Shown one piece after another: positions 11,788-22,039 of a stretch of DNA of 64,000 bases. Positions within the stretch are counted from its first letter, which is position 1. The number at the start of each line of letters is the position of its first letter. The notes beneath the pieces were generated by a model. That model did not search any database and had not been told where the DNA came from. It saw only the letters and a program-made list of their open reading frames with translations. The DNA comes from Cryptomeria japonica (Eukaryota > Streptophyta > Pinopsida > Cupressales > Cupressaceae). The stretch spans positions 238,663,832 through 238,727,831 of the forward strand of contig NC_081409.1 in assembly GCF_030272615.1 (NCBI RefSeq). Direction: 5' to 3'. A program made the translations under genes and the position numbers.

Positions 11788-12228
11788 GGGCTTGATGTTC
11801 CTCATTTGGCCCGTATGCATGTAAATTCCTTCTGCAGTTAATAGATTGTTTGGTTTTTTGATTTTCCATTGTAATCTTATTTTACTTTTGTTGTGACAAC
11901 ACGCTCTCATGTGTGTTCAATCATTTGACCAATTATGGTGCTGAATTAGTTAAGGCTTACCAAAACCAAGGGCTAAGTTGAGAACTTCAGCTTGAAATGC
12001 TAACACGCTCTCATATGTGTTCAAGCTGAAGTTCTCGACTTAGCCCTTGGTTTTGGTAAGCCTTAACTGATTCAGCACCATAATTGGTCAAATGATTGAA
12101 CACATATGAGAGCGTGTTGTCACAACAAAAATAAAATAAGATTACAATGGAAAATCAGAAAACCAAACAATCTATTAACTGCAGAAGGAATTTACATGCA
12201 TACAAGCCAAATGAGGAACATCTAGCCT
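11788..12228. repeat. 441-bp near-perfect palindrome
   Basis: The left arm 11788-11996 and right arm 12020-12228 are reverse complements with only about a dozen mismatches in 209 bp. They flank a 23-bp spacer (11997-12019). The spacer again contains the 'acacgctctcat' block found inside both arms. The left side follows nine bases of LTR start after A's PPT. The right side joins the truncated pol of copia B. RNA across it would form a ~200-bp hairpin. It is either a foldback/MITE-type insertion or the product of an inverted LTR-end duplication. Confidence 0.9.
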
Positions 12229-12247
12229 ATGTAGGGAATCTCTGCAG

Positions 12248-13045
12248 TTAATCTTCTAGTTCCTTGGATTTTCCTTCATCATTTCTTTCTACAAATTCAT
12301 CAATTTTCACATTTGCACTTTCTACTATTTTGTTAGATGATTTGATCAGACATTTAAATGCTTTACTTCTAGAAGAATAACCAACAAATGTTCCTTCTTC
12401 ACTTTTCTGATCAAACTTGTCATTTCTATCATCCTTGTGTACATAGCATCTACTTCCAAAGATTTTAAAATAACTTACATTAGGTTTCTTGTCATACCAG
12501 ATTTCATATGGTGTCTTCAAAGTACCTTTCTTCAGTTGTACTCGGTTCAGGGTGTAAATTGTTGTGCTTATTGCTTCTCTCCAAAATGTTTGTGGCACTT
12601 TCTTTTCAATCATCAGGGTTCTGGCACAATCCACAATAGATCTATTTCTTCTCTCGAAAATTCCATTTTGTTGTGGAGTTCTCGGTGCAGAGACTTGTCT
12701 TTTTATACCATGATCATTGCAGAATAAGTTGAACTCATCAGATGTGAACTCTCCTCCTCTATCTGATCTAAGACATTTCAGTTGTCTTCCTGTTTCATTT
12801 TCAACTCTTGCCTTGTACCATTTAAACATTTGAAAAGCTTCTGATTTTTCTTTTAAAAACATAACTGACATCATCCTTGAGTAATCATCCACAAATAATA
12901 TGAAATATTTATCACCATAATAACTTTGAACTTTCATAGGACCACAAAGATCAGTGTGCACAAGATCTAAAATTCCCTTAGAAGTGTAAGACTTACTTGT
13001 AAAGCTTGATCTTGTCATTTTTCCCATCTGGCATCCTTGGCACAT
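12248..13045 (-). pseudogene. Copia integrase (element B)
   Basis: The 265-residue segment opens at the CXXC end of the HHCC zinc domain (MCQGCQMGKM). The catalytic core follows: HTDLCGPM (first Asp), FVDDYSR, LRSDRGGEF (second Asp) and TPQQNGIFERRNRSI (Glu). All three DDE residues are present. 'TLKTPYEIW' and 'GSRCYVH' with a GKFD-like motif match the copia integrase C-terminus. Integrase inserts the cDNA into nuclear DNA. The frame ends just before RT would begin; the palindrome junction lies only about 20 bp further on. The frame differs from that of the protease segment, so a frameshift lies in 13046-13134. Confidence 0.9.
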
Positions 13046-13134
13046 AGCATTCTCAGGTTTTTCAAGACTCGGTGCTTCTTGCTTATTTTGATCAGATTAT
13101 CAAAATTTACATGACAAAACCTTTTATGCCATAA

Positions 13135-13587
13135 CTAGGTGTCATTTATCTTTGCATACAGACACTTATTCCAAGTTGAGTCAAGGTGAAATGTGTTACC
13201 TTTTGTTTGTGTCCTGGTAGCAGCTAACTTTCCATTCTTGTCATGAACTTTGACAATTCCTTTTTGAAATTCTATTCGGTAACCTGAATTGTTTAGCTGT
13301 GCTACACTCAACAAATTGTATTTCAAACCTTCAACCCAATAAACATCATTGCATCTTGCATTGTTAAGAAGTGTTATAGGTCCTTTACCTCTTACCGGAC
13401 ATGGTGCATCATTACCAAATCTTACATAGCCTCCATCATAGTCTTCTAACATAACAAACTTGTGTTTATCACCTGTCATGTGATGTGAGCATCCACTATC
13501 TATGATCCAAGAATCATTAGTATTTATGTGAGATATAAGGGCTTTTTCTTCATACCTTTCTTCATCTGATCCATCTTTGATAGCCAC
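13135..13587 (-). pseudogene. Copia aspartic protease and GAG-pre-integrase region (element B)
   Basis: 150 residues. WIIDSGCSHHMTGD is the copia aspartic protease active site (Asp-Ser-Gly). 'VYWVEGLKYNLLSVAQL' and the following residues are the GAG-pre-integrase linker. The protease normally cuts the Gag-Pol polyprotein inside the particle. This segment lies in a different frame from both the upstream gag and the downstream integrase, which implies single-base indels at about 13590-13650 and 13050-13130. The catalytic residues are intact. Confidence 0.9.
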
Positions 13588-13649
13588 ATAAACTACTTCC
13601 TCTGTATCAATTTCATCTGATTTATCATCATTGGATTCCTCATCAGCTA

Positions 13650-14588
13650 TTAAGCATGACTTTCTATCTCTTCTTCTGAAGTCTCGGTGTCCTCTGTAAT
13701 GATTATCTTTTTGTCTATCATCTTGGTAATCTCTCTTTTGGTAGAATCTTTGTCAGGACAGTTAGAAGACATGTGTCCTATCTTATCACAATTGAAACAT
13801 TTCAAAGGTAGTTTTCCTTTATACTTACCTTTGCCTCTCGGTAACCTTTTGGCTAATAATGCTTCAAATTCTTCTTGCTTTCTCATTTCCTCATACGGTT
13901 TGTGTACTTCCTCCATGTTCTTGAGAAATCTTTCACTTGCTCCACTGTGATCTCCTTCAGAGTACTTATACTTTCTTTCATTGTAATCATTAGATTCATC
14001 AAGATGAAAAGAACTAAATGCAGATTCAACTTTATTTACCGATGACCCACTGTTATCAAAGTTACTTAACTCAAATGCATGTAGCTTACCAATAGTAGCA
14101 TCTAAAGAAACTGGCATATTAGGTACAAACCTCAATTCATTGATTGCAGAGACTCGGACTGCATAAGCTGGTAGAAGGGTTCTTAACAACTTACTTGTTA
14201 TATCCTTTTCTTCAATAGTTCCACCTGCTCCTTTGATTTGATTGACAATCTCCTTTAGTCTTGTATTGTATTGGGTTATGTTCTCACCTTCATTCATCCT
14301 CATAGATTCAAGTTGTCCTCTTAAACTATCCACTTTTTCTCTTTGAACATGTTCATCTCCTTCATACACAGATATGAGCTTGTCCCACATTGTCTTTGCA
14401 TCATTGTAGCCTTCTAGATCATTAAACTCTAAATCGGTCAATGCAAATGTTATTTCAATCATTGCTTGGATATGTTCTTGCTTTGCCTTTATCTCTTCAA
14501 TTGTCAATGGATAGGTGCTCGGTGTGATGAAATCATTCTCCAGATAATATACAGCATATTCTCCAACTCCTGATAGGTGCAGCTTCAT
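13650..14588 (-). pseudogene. Copia Gag (element B), complete open segment
   Basis: 312 residues from ATG 14588, about 110 bp after the PBS. Residues about 35-190 carry the UBN2/Retrotran_gag_2 fold typical of copia Gag ('AKTMWDKLISVYEGDE', 'NITQYNTRLKEIV', 'LLRTLLPAY'). A single CCHC zinc knuckle CFNCDKIGHMSSNC lies near residue 263. The usual role is to form the particle shell and bind RNA. There is no internal stop. The first residues are short compared with full-length copia Gag, so the first helices may be missing or out of frame. Confidence 0.9.
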
Positions 14589-14699
14589 CCTTTTCTACCA
14601 TGTAGAGAAACTTGACTTGTTCAGCTTCGGTGCATCCCTCTTATACATCTTTGGATCTTTTCCTCAAGTACCTTTAAACTTTTTCTTCCAGAGTCCAAA

Positions 14700-14711
14700 G
14701 CTCTGATACCA
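14700..14711 (-). other. Primer-binding site of element B (initiator tRNA-Met)
   Basis: The minus strand reads TGGTATCAGAGC, a perfect match to the initiator tRNA-Met complement. It lies two bases from the LTR end (CA at 14715-14714). Confidence 0.9.
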
Positions 14712-14713
14712 AT

Positions 14714-16204
14714 TGATAGTTCTGATACTTAAAGATAAGTACAGATGCCAAGCTAATAAGATGAGAGGGGGGGGTGAATCATACAAACTTAATCTTCCAT
14801 AAAAACAACAGATTCAACCTTGGTAACATATGCTTCAGTAATATAACCAAAACTGCTAAACATGCAAACTCAAAAGCATATAAACATCATAACACTCATA
14901 ACACCAGATTTAACGTGGAAACCCAAATAGGGAAAAACCACTGTGGGATTTCGGACCCACTAAGAAATATACTCTTCTAGAGTATGCTCGGTTAAAAGAA
15001 AATCTTGTTAAAGATTACAAACACATTGCTAGATGTGACCCGGTTAAGGGATTTCCCTCAGATCTGTTAGGATCTTCACCTTGTTGGAAGTGACCTTGTT
15101 AAAGGATTTCAAACACTCAATCAGAATGTCACCTTGCTAGAGGGTTTTACAAATAAGACTGTTAAGTCCACTCGATTAAGAGATTTTATGTCACTTCACA
15201 AAATAACAGTAATATAAATCTATCTGCAACTTCACATCTAAAATGCTAAAGCAGATTCTTATTTGCTCAATACAATATAGGACTAATCTTGTCCATCTGT
15301 TGGGCTCTATACTCTGTTTATTCAAACAGGTCTTCAAGCTTCTGTGCTCGGTAATCACTGTGTAGCATCCCTGTGCATACACTTGTCTGCATACATTGTT
15401 TATCAACAATTCCTTATTTATAAACAATTTGCCAACCGCTTAATCTCCTTGATCACATTCCCATGATCAATCATAGCCATCAGATCTTCAAACTTTGACC
15501 AGGTTCAATGTATCCTTCGATCTGAAAACGTTTTACCCCGCCTTGGAACTTGCATACATTTCTTGGAACTTGTGCTATGGTATTGTGGTTCAATCTAAGC
15601 TGTAGATCTTCCTGCCGATTTTCCTTTGCCATAGATTCTTTAACAAACTTCATTCACGGCATACCAATCATTTAATCATAGCCAGCTCATCAGCTTCCTT
15701 CATTAAATAATGCATGTAATCATTTAATGCATTCTGTTACTACTCGGTTGCAACTCGGTAAATACTAAACTTCACTCGGTAGACATTCTGCCTTCATTAA
15801 CCGATAGCAATAACCTTAGGGTTTACCGACTAGGTTCCTTAGGGTTTACCGACTAGGTTCTTTGCTCAGTAACATAGTATAGTATTAACCTTACAATCAA
15901 TAACATATGTAGGATAACAAAACAATCTAAACATCATGATCTCATCATTCTCTAACTCAGTAATAGTTGCCCATTGAATAACTTATTTCCCCCCTTATTC
16001 ATCATATTCTTTCTGTTTCTTTTACCGACATCTTTATACTCATCAAATCATACTTCTCAAGATATGGCAACATCATACTGAATTAGAAAATCAATTTCTT
16101 GACATCAATGACAAAATAATAATATTAAGACAGTAAAACATCCTTAATTAGTTATATCCATAATCATCAACAATCTTCTCAATATCCTTAATGAAATGCC
16201 AACA
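14714..16204 (-). repeat. Element B 5' LTR (1491 bp)
   Basis: On the minus strand it starts TGTTGGCATTTC and ends ...CTATCA before the PBS. It has a TATA-like site, a 'tttttccctatttgggtttcc' leader motif and a C-rich stretch near the end, the same layout as LTR A, but the body sequence differs. The 3' partner is absent. Beyond 16204 the minus strand reads 'aaggagaga' just before the LTR, which resembles a PPT. This may be chance or may hint that the LTR once joined another internal region. Confidence 0.8.
15412..15424 (-). promoter_or_regulatory. Putative TATA box of LTR B
   Basis: The minus strand reads TTTATAAATAAGG, a strong TATA match about 780 bp into the LTR and about 700 bp before its end, consistent with a U3/R boundary shortly downstream. 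Confidence 0.5.
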
Positions 16205-16217
16205 ATCTCTCCTTGCT

Positions 16218-16978
16218 TGTTATAATGCCAACATTATTGTGATTTAATTTTGGCCAACCTATGCATTTTGACACTCAAGGTGTCTCAATTTTTTGGTGCC
16301 CGTGTCTTGTGACAAGTCATCCCATTCAATATTAATTGTGGGGGTCTCTTTGAAATGGGTCAACCATATTTAGAGAAGTTGCCCAGATTGGCATAATTAA
16401 AATTTAAATTAATATTTATAAATTAGGTCAACCCCCTAAAGGAATGAACCCTCTTCATGAAGAGGCATATGGGGAATATAAAAAGAAGATGAGGTGGAGG
16501 TAAAGAAAACAATAAAAAGTGTAGTATCGTTCCAATACAGGCAGAGTTGTGAAGAAGAGTGTATGTGTGAAAAATGTTGCACCATTCAGAAGCAGATTTT
16601 ATGGAGGAGATTTGAATGGTCATCATCTATTGAAGAATTTATATTCAAGAAGATGAAAACTTCATTCATTTCAATGTTGATACTTTATAATAGAAGATAT
16701 TGGTGTATCTTGCTAAGTTGGTTATTAGTAGTAGGTTTAGGTGTCTCCAATGTGTTACTTCCTACAAAGATTTGTAAGGGTATTTTATCTTGTGGCTAGA
16801 TTTTGATAGTAGATCCAAGTAGTCTTTCCCTGTGGTTTTCTCTCAAAAGGGTTTCCACTTAAATCTTGTGTTCCTTAGTTGTTTGATATTATGTGATTTG
16901 TTTTTGTGTTTGTTAAATTTTAATAAGATTATCCTAAATAACCCTACCCCCCCTTCTTAGTAAAGTGTGTGCTCATCA
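16218..16978 (+). repeat. Element C 5' LTR
   Basis: The end is clear: ...GTGCTCATCA, then AT and a PBS-like TGGTATTAGA. A C-rich 'accctacccccccttcttagta' tract precedes it, as in LTRs A and B. The start is less certain; TGTTATAATGCC at 16218 is the best candidate. Confidence 0.6.
16450..16484 (+). promoter_or_regulatory. Palindrome plus TATA box in LTR C
   Basis: A perfect 16-bp palindrome CCTCTTCATGAAGAGG (16450-16465) lies 11 bp upstream of TATAAAAA (16477-16484). The spacing is that of a promoter-proximal protein-binding site next to the core promoter. Inference from sequence only. Confidence 0.45.
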
Positions 16979-16980
16979 AT

Positions 16981-16992
16981 TGGTATTAGATT
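16981..16992 (+). other. Degenerate primer-binding site of element C
   Basis: TGGTATTAGATT keeps the first six bases and two others of the initiator tRNA-Met site and has the correct two-base spacing from the LTR. Confidence 0.65.
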
Positions 16993-17225
16993 AAGTTCCT
17001 TATGAGATAGTTTAACAACTAGAAGGTAGATCTTATGAGTACACATAGTTAGTCAAAAAGGTTTCTCCTCAAATAGAGCTCCATTGTTTGACAAAACAAA
17101 CTATTCATTTTGGAGCATAAGGATGTAAACTTATCTAATGGTTCTTGGATTTGATATTTTCCAATCAGTAGTGAATGGTTATATAGCTACATCATGTCCA
17201 CCAATGAATTAGGCTAGAAAGAAGG

Positions 17226-18740
17226 TTGATGAAAAAGAATGCTAAATCCATGAATGTTATCTTGTGTGGTTTGTTCAAATCAAAATTTGTCAAAGTGATG
17301 CACTACGAATCAGCAAGAGAAATTCAAAATAAACTTCAAAACATCTATGAAGGTGATGACAAATATAAGAAGGCTAAACTTCAAACCCATAACAATAAGA
17401 GAGATTGAAAATAAAGACAAAGAAAATATTTCATAATATCTCCATCAAGTGAATGAAATTATTATCATCAAAGGACTTGATGAAAAGGTTAAAGATTCAA
17501 TGATTATGTAAAAGATGCTAAGGTATCTCCCCTTAATGTTTGATGCAAAATTTTCTACCATTGCATACATTAACAATTGATGAATTGCATGGGATCCTCA
17601 CAACATATAAAATGAGGATTAAAAAATAAAAGCCATCAAAGCGAAAAACATCCTTTAAAGCTTTAAATAATATGAAGAATATCCCAAATCAAGCTATAGC
17701 TCTGACACTGAATCAAATGCAACAAAAACCAATTTTGTGAGAAATCTTAAGAAAGGATCTGGTAAATAAAGGGTAAGTGACCATGGAAATGCTTTAACTA
17801 TGAAAAAATAGGGCATTTGGTTGTTTAATGTCCATATGTATAAGATGATAATAGTGATGATGAAGAAGATCACAACATAATGAAAGGGACCAAACATAAT
17901 CAATAAAAAGAGCTACAAAAAAGGTACACGTGGAAAGAACTTCCATAAGAACAAGAAAAGCCTCTACTCCAAAGAAGTTAGTAGCTCATCTATGGAGAGT
18001 GTTGAAAATATCTAAGATGGTGATAGAAAAGAATCTCTCTTCATGGCAATAGAAACAAAGAGTAATGTCATGCAAAGTGAAGAAAAATTTATAAGAAAAG
18101 GAAAATAAAAGATGGATTTGGAAGAGGATGAAATTGTTTAAATTGAAGAAGTGGAGCATGGGAATTCATTTGTGCCTTAAGCAAGATCAAGAATCTTAAG
18201 AAAAAGAATTTGGAATAAACTGCAAATTTAGAAATACGAAGAAGATGATTGTGATTCAAAAGAAAAAATGTCACAAAATCTTTATTGGCCTAAAGATTCA
18301 CCTAAACGAGGCAAAAAAAAATAGAAGAGGGGGTGAGAATATAGCTAATAACAAAGAGAAAAAAAAATGTGAGAAGCTAAAATTGATATTATTTCTTTAA
18401 GGAAGGAACTAGAAAAAATAACTGCTCATTTGAACAAAAGCTTAAAGTTTGAGAAGAGTGCTGAAATCTTAGATGAAACCATCATGTGACAAAGGTCAAT
18501 ATTCATTTAGGCTAGTCTTGGTTATGAAGAAAATCACAAAGAAGTTGAAAATCCAAAAGCTACAAAACCACCAAAGATGATAAATGAAGAAAAATCAAAA
18601 GCCTATGAAGATACACTCAAGATGTCCATCAGTAATGAAAGCAACAAAAAGGAAGAGAATAATGTTCTTCAGAAAAATAGCATTTCTCTCAAGAATGACA
18701 ATGATAAAATTACATTTCAAAAGATTTTTTCCTCCAAGGC
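17226..18740 (+). pseudogene. SIRE-like copia gag relic (element C)
   Basis: 17226-17408 encodes 'ESAREIQNKLQNIYEGDDKYKKAKL', the conserved UBN2 segment of copia Gag. At 17784-17834 'CFNYEKIGHLVV*C' is a CCHC knuckle in which the second Cys has become Tyr and a stop precedes the last Cys. Around 18390-18540 'LRKELEKITAHLNKSLKFEKSAEILDETI..QRS...ASLGYEE' matches the SIRE-type C-terminal coiled-coil and LGY box. Frames change several times and stops are frequent. The protein would have formed the particle; this copy is dead. Confidence 0.7.
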
Positions 18741-18769
18741 AATCCCTACATGACTAGTTCTAAAATTCT

Positions 18770-20012
18770 TTTTTTTGTTATTGTTTTATTGTAATCATTT
18801 TTCTCATAAAGCAATATATTATAGGGCATGTACAAAAATAATGTTGTATTTGTGATGGTGAAAAATCAGGGTTTTCATCATTAAATGTATGAAAACCGCT
18901 AATTTTTACTTAAAGGCCATTACATTAAAAGAGGGAGGTAAACCTAATGGATCTAGCCACAAATCAAGAAGGACAAGGGCTAATAATTCCATTGGCTTTA
19001 CTGGATTTGATTGGACTGCCCTCTTCTAAGTTGAATTGTGAAAATACTGAAATTAGGGTAAATGTGCTAGAATTGATGTAAAAACGCATAAATAGTAAAC
19101 TACATTTGTCAGATCGAGCCTAGAACCTAGATCTAAGGATTGTAAGAGTATTCGGACGTGTTCCTAGAAGGAGCTTCTAATTTGTCAAGATCAAAGTGAT
19201 GGTCGCTCTGGTCCTCTACACTTTTCGCACTTTGTCACTATAAATAAAGCCAATTTTGAAGATCGCAACTCTATACCTGCCCTTGCACATGGTAGAGAAG
19301 TGAAATAAGTTGGGAATAGGGGTTTTCCTTAGCTCAAACCCCAATTTTGGAATTAACCATGAAATAGAAATGAAATATGATTGAATTTCAGTAATGGAAA
19401 TGTTCTCCTTTTGAGGGAAATGTTGAAATAATGACTGAAACACAAATGTTATACCTCCTTCTGAAGTTTTGTTTGTCTCCACATAGGATTAGGGTTTCAT
19501 GAAGTCTTAAATAACATAGAACATGAATGTCAACTCCAATGCTTGAAACTTAACCTTATCTCTGCTCCAATGCTTGAAAGAAGACTGATTTCTTTCTCAC
19601 TTGATTTCTTGAATTAATGTGTGTATATGCTCAAATGTATCAAATGTATCTCAAAATGAGAGGGATGGACCTCCTTTTATTCTTACCCGTCAAAAAACAA
19701 CTTAATTTTTCGACATGAGCCGACACAAGGTCTAAATTCCCACCCCAACTTTGTGACCATTAAGGGGCCCAAAAATGGGCCTCATTTGGGAGGAACAAGG
19801 CATTGGGCGCTCTGGTCCTAAGGGAGCACCATGGTCTTGACAATAAAGAACCATGAAATAAGGGGGAACGAAGTGCATGATAAAAAATATGGCAAATATA
19901 CATGTTATGAGAAGCATCAAGTCTTCGATCAACCCTTTTGACTGACACAAACACCAAGGTGAGGGCCCAAATGAGGATAAAATTATAAGGGAGTAAAATT
20001 TAGGATGCTACA
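18770..20012 (-). other. Probable inserted LTR-like sequence in element C
   Basis: No coding potential. At its right edge the minus strand starts TGTAGCATCCTAAATTTTAC, closely similar to the TGTAGCGTCCTAAAATT start of the solo LTR at 51490. This suggests a relative of that gypsy LTR, inserted in reverse. I could not find the other end or a target-site duplication, so the left boundary is a guess. Confidence 0.35.
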
Positions 20013-20319
20013 GTATGGAAAAAAAAAATGGAAGGTATTATGGGTTCCTAAATAGAAACTACAATTTATGTGCTCCTTTATTAGATTAAAATTTTATATG
20101 TTATAAGTGCAACAACTATTGTCATATAGCACCTTTTGTTAGAAGTGGTTTCGTGGATCTACTAGATAGAACAAGAATGTGGATGCTCTTACTAAAATGA
20201 AGAGCCTACAAAAGTTTGTAAAAGGAAGGAGCAATGAAAAAAAAAAAAAAAAAATTTATGCTTTTGCAAGAATCTTTTCATGCCCAAAATGAAGGAAACC
20301 AATAGCACATTGATATTGG
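20013..20319 (+). pseudogene. Short gag/nucleocapsid remnant (element C)
   Basis: About 20110-20150 translates as 'YKCNNYCHIAPFVRSG', a degenerate copia zinc knuckle with the Gly replaced by Cys and the last Cys lost. A 17-base poly(A) run follows at 20237. This looks like C resuming after the LTR-like insertion. Evidence is weak because of the short length. Confidence 0.35.
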
Positions 20320-21540
20320 TGTTGGCATTTGTTGTCATTGATGTCAAAATGTTCAAATTAGTTGACTCGGATTTGGGAGTTGTGGGTTCTGGTTGATTTG
20401 CAGATATATTGGCATCATGCACGATTATTTGTAGATGTATCGGTATCATGTGATTCAAAATTGATTGCATAGTGTGTTTGGTTCCATCAGGTCTTGGTGA
20501 TCTTGTTTCTGAAGTATCTTGTTGAAAGTTCGTAGTGTTGACATTTTTTGGCATGATATCTTTCTTGTCTGAGTGACCCTTTGTACTTCACTCTGACTTC
20601 TCATTTCAGTGAGATAGATTTCAAGCCTTCCAAACCCTTTGTTTCTTATCGACAACCTTCTTGTTCCATGAGACCTTGCCTTTCAACAAGACTCACTTTT
20701 TGTTTTGGTGGCCTGAGAAGCTATGACGATATTCCCCTTTCATGTTCAGTGTGTCCACACCACCTCGGTGAGGCCCACTTTGTTCCCACATCCACAAGCA
20801 TTCAATTGGTGACTGCCCATTGGTCCACTCGTGCCATGGTCTGTTCATGTGGGGCCCTTGATTGTGTGGCAATAAAAGTCCCTGCAATGCAACCTCAATA
20901 GGGCCCACCTTTTCCAAGTGTTTGTAGGTGTCCTGTTAGCGACTATTCATTATTCCAACCGTGTGATGAGTTGTTCATGTGGGGCTCATGTAGTGAGGCG
21001 GTAAAATCCTTTTCGATATGACCTCATACCCGTCTTACCGATGAGTTTTGTTGTTCGGTGAGGCCCATTTTGGACCATGTAGTGCCCTTGTGTCATGCCA
21101 ATATCCCTATTTCAGCATAACATGGTTGTGTCCCACCGACCCAGTATTCTTTTTGGTGTAAGGAGAGAAGCATTTGGCCAATAAAGATTTCTTTGTCGAT
21201 GTAAGTTTGTGTTTCGGCATGATACCAATTTTCTTCTTGTAGGCCTTAATTTGTGCTATAGCGATAAGAAGGTCTTTTCACTATGATGGAAATCAAATTT
21301 GGGTGAAATACTTCCAAATGCAGAATTTGACCGAATGACATGATTTTATTCGTACAGGTGGATGCCAATAGGTGATTGGTCCACATGGATGGGTTGACTC
21401 AATTACATGGAAGGGTTGCAGACCACATAGAGTTTATAAGACAAGTCTATTTCCACTTGGATGGAAATTATGAATTTGCTTACAAAGAAGAGTTTTATGA
21501 ATACACCTAACAGGGTAGTTGCAGTCTTATCAAAGTCAAT
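20320..21540 (+). repeat. Copia-LTR-like start and GC-richer repeat block
   Basis: The sequence opens TGTTGGCATTTGTTGTCATT, the start shared by LTRs A and B. It then contains repeated phrases 'cggtgaggcccacttt' (20763, 21055) and 'gttcatgtggggc' (20842, 20968) spaced by 100-300 bp. No PBS or clear LTR end follows. It is probably a fragment of another copia LTR inside C. No protein-coding gene is seen. Confidence 0.4.
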
Positions 21541-22039
21541 CGCGGGATGAAACAAGCGATAGCTGTATTTAATTGTGATCCAGTTGTAGATTGTTGTGTG
21601 GCTCCAAAAACATTAGAAGATCTTCGGTCAATGAAATTCAATAACCATGAGAATGTAGACATCTCCAGTCGACATGACATCAAGGTAGATGAGAAGATGA
21701 AGATTACTAAATATAGTAATATGTACTCAGAGATGGATCCAAGACTGAAAGACAAAGCAATTAATAATGGCAGCTAAGGACAAGTTTCTTAGAAGCTCGA
21801 GAAGACAAATTTGAATGACTTTTTGGAGGGAAATCCTAGAACATATATCTGATGACTCAAAATGTGCAAAGAATGCAGTTGGATTCAGAGAGGGGAGTAG
21901 TAAGGTGTGTGCGAGAAAAAGTTAGGTGATGAGAGAGAGTGAAGTTGTAATGTGAATTGTGAAGCCGAGAAGAAGATAAAGTGAGAAGCAGTTGTGGGGT
22001 ATGTGATATACAAAGACAAGTGGAAGGTGAAAAGAATGA
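21541..22039 (+). other. Unassigned part of element C
   Basis: The open frame 21547-21777 (76 codons) has no recognised motif. It lies where the protease would be expected but lacks a DSG/DTG site. The remaining 260 bp have stops in all frames. Confidence 0.35.

Larger units (their letters stand above)
12229..16204 (-). mobile_element. Element B: truncated Ty1/copia retrotransposon
   Basis: Read on the minus strand, the order is LTR (16204 to 14714), PBS, gag, protease, integrase. The copia order PR-INT-RT is diagnostic, but the sequence stops just after integrase at the palindrome. RT, RNase H, PPT and 3' LTR are missing. Three open segments are joined by two frameshifts, yet almost no nonsense codons occur inside them, so this is a relatively young element damaged mainly by deletion. 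Confidence 0.9.

Noticed and set aside
20320-20804. Possible 485-bp solo LTR with ATTGG target-site duplication
   Set aside because: The repeat phrases run on past 20804, so the proposed end lies inside a continuous block; the 5-bp match is probably chance.
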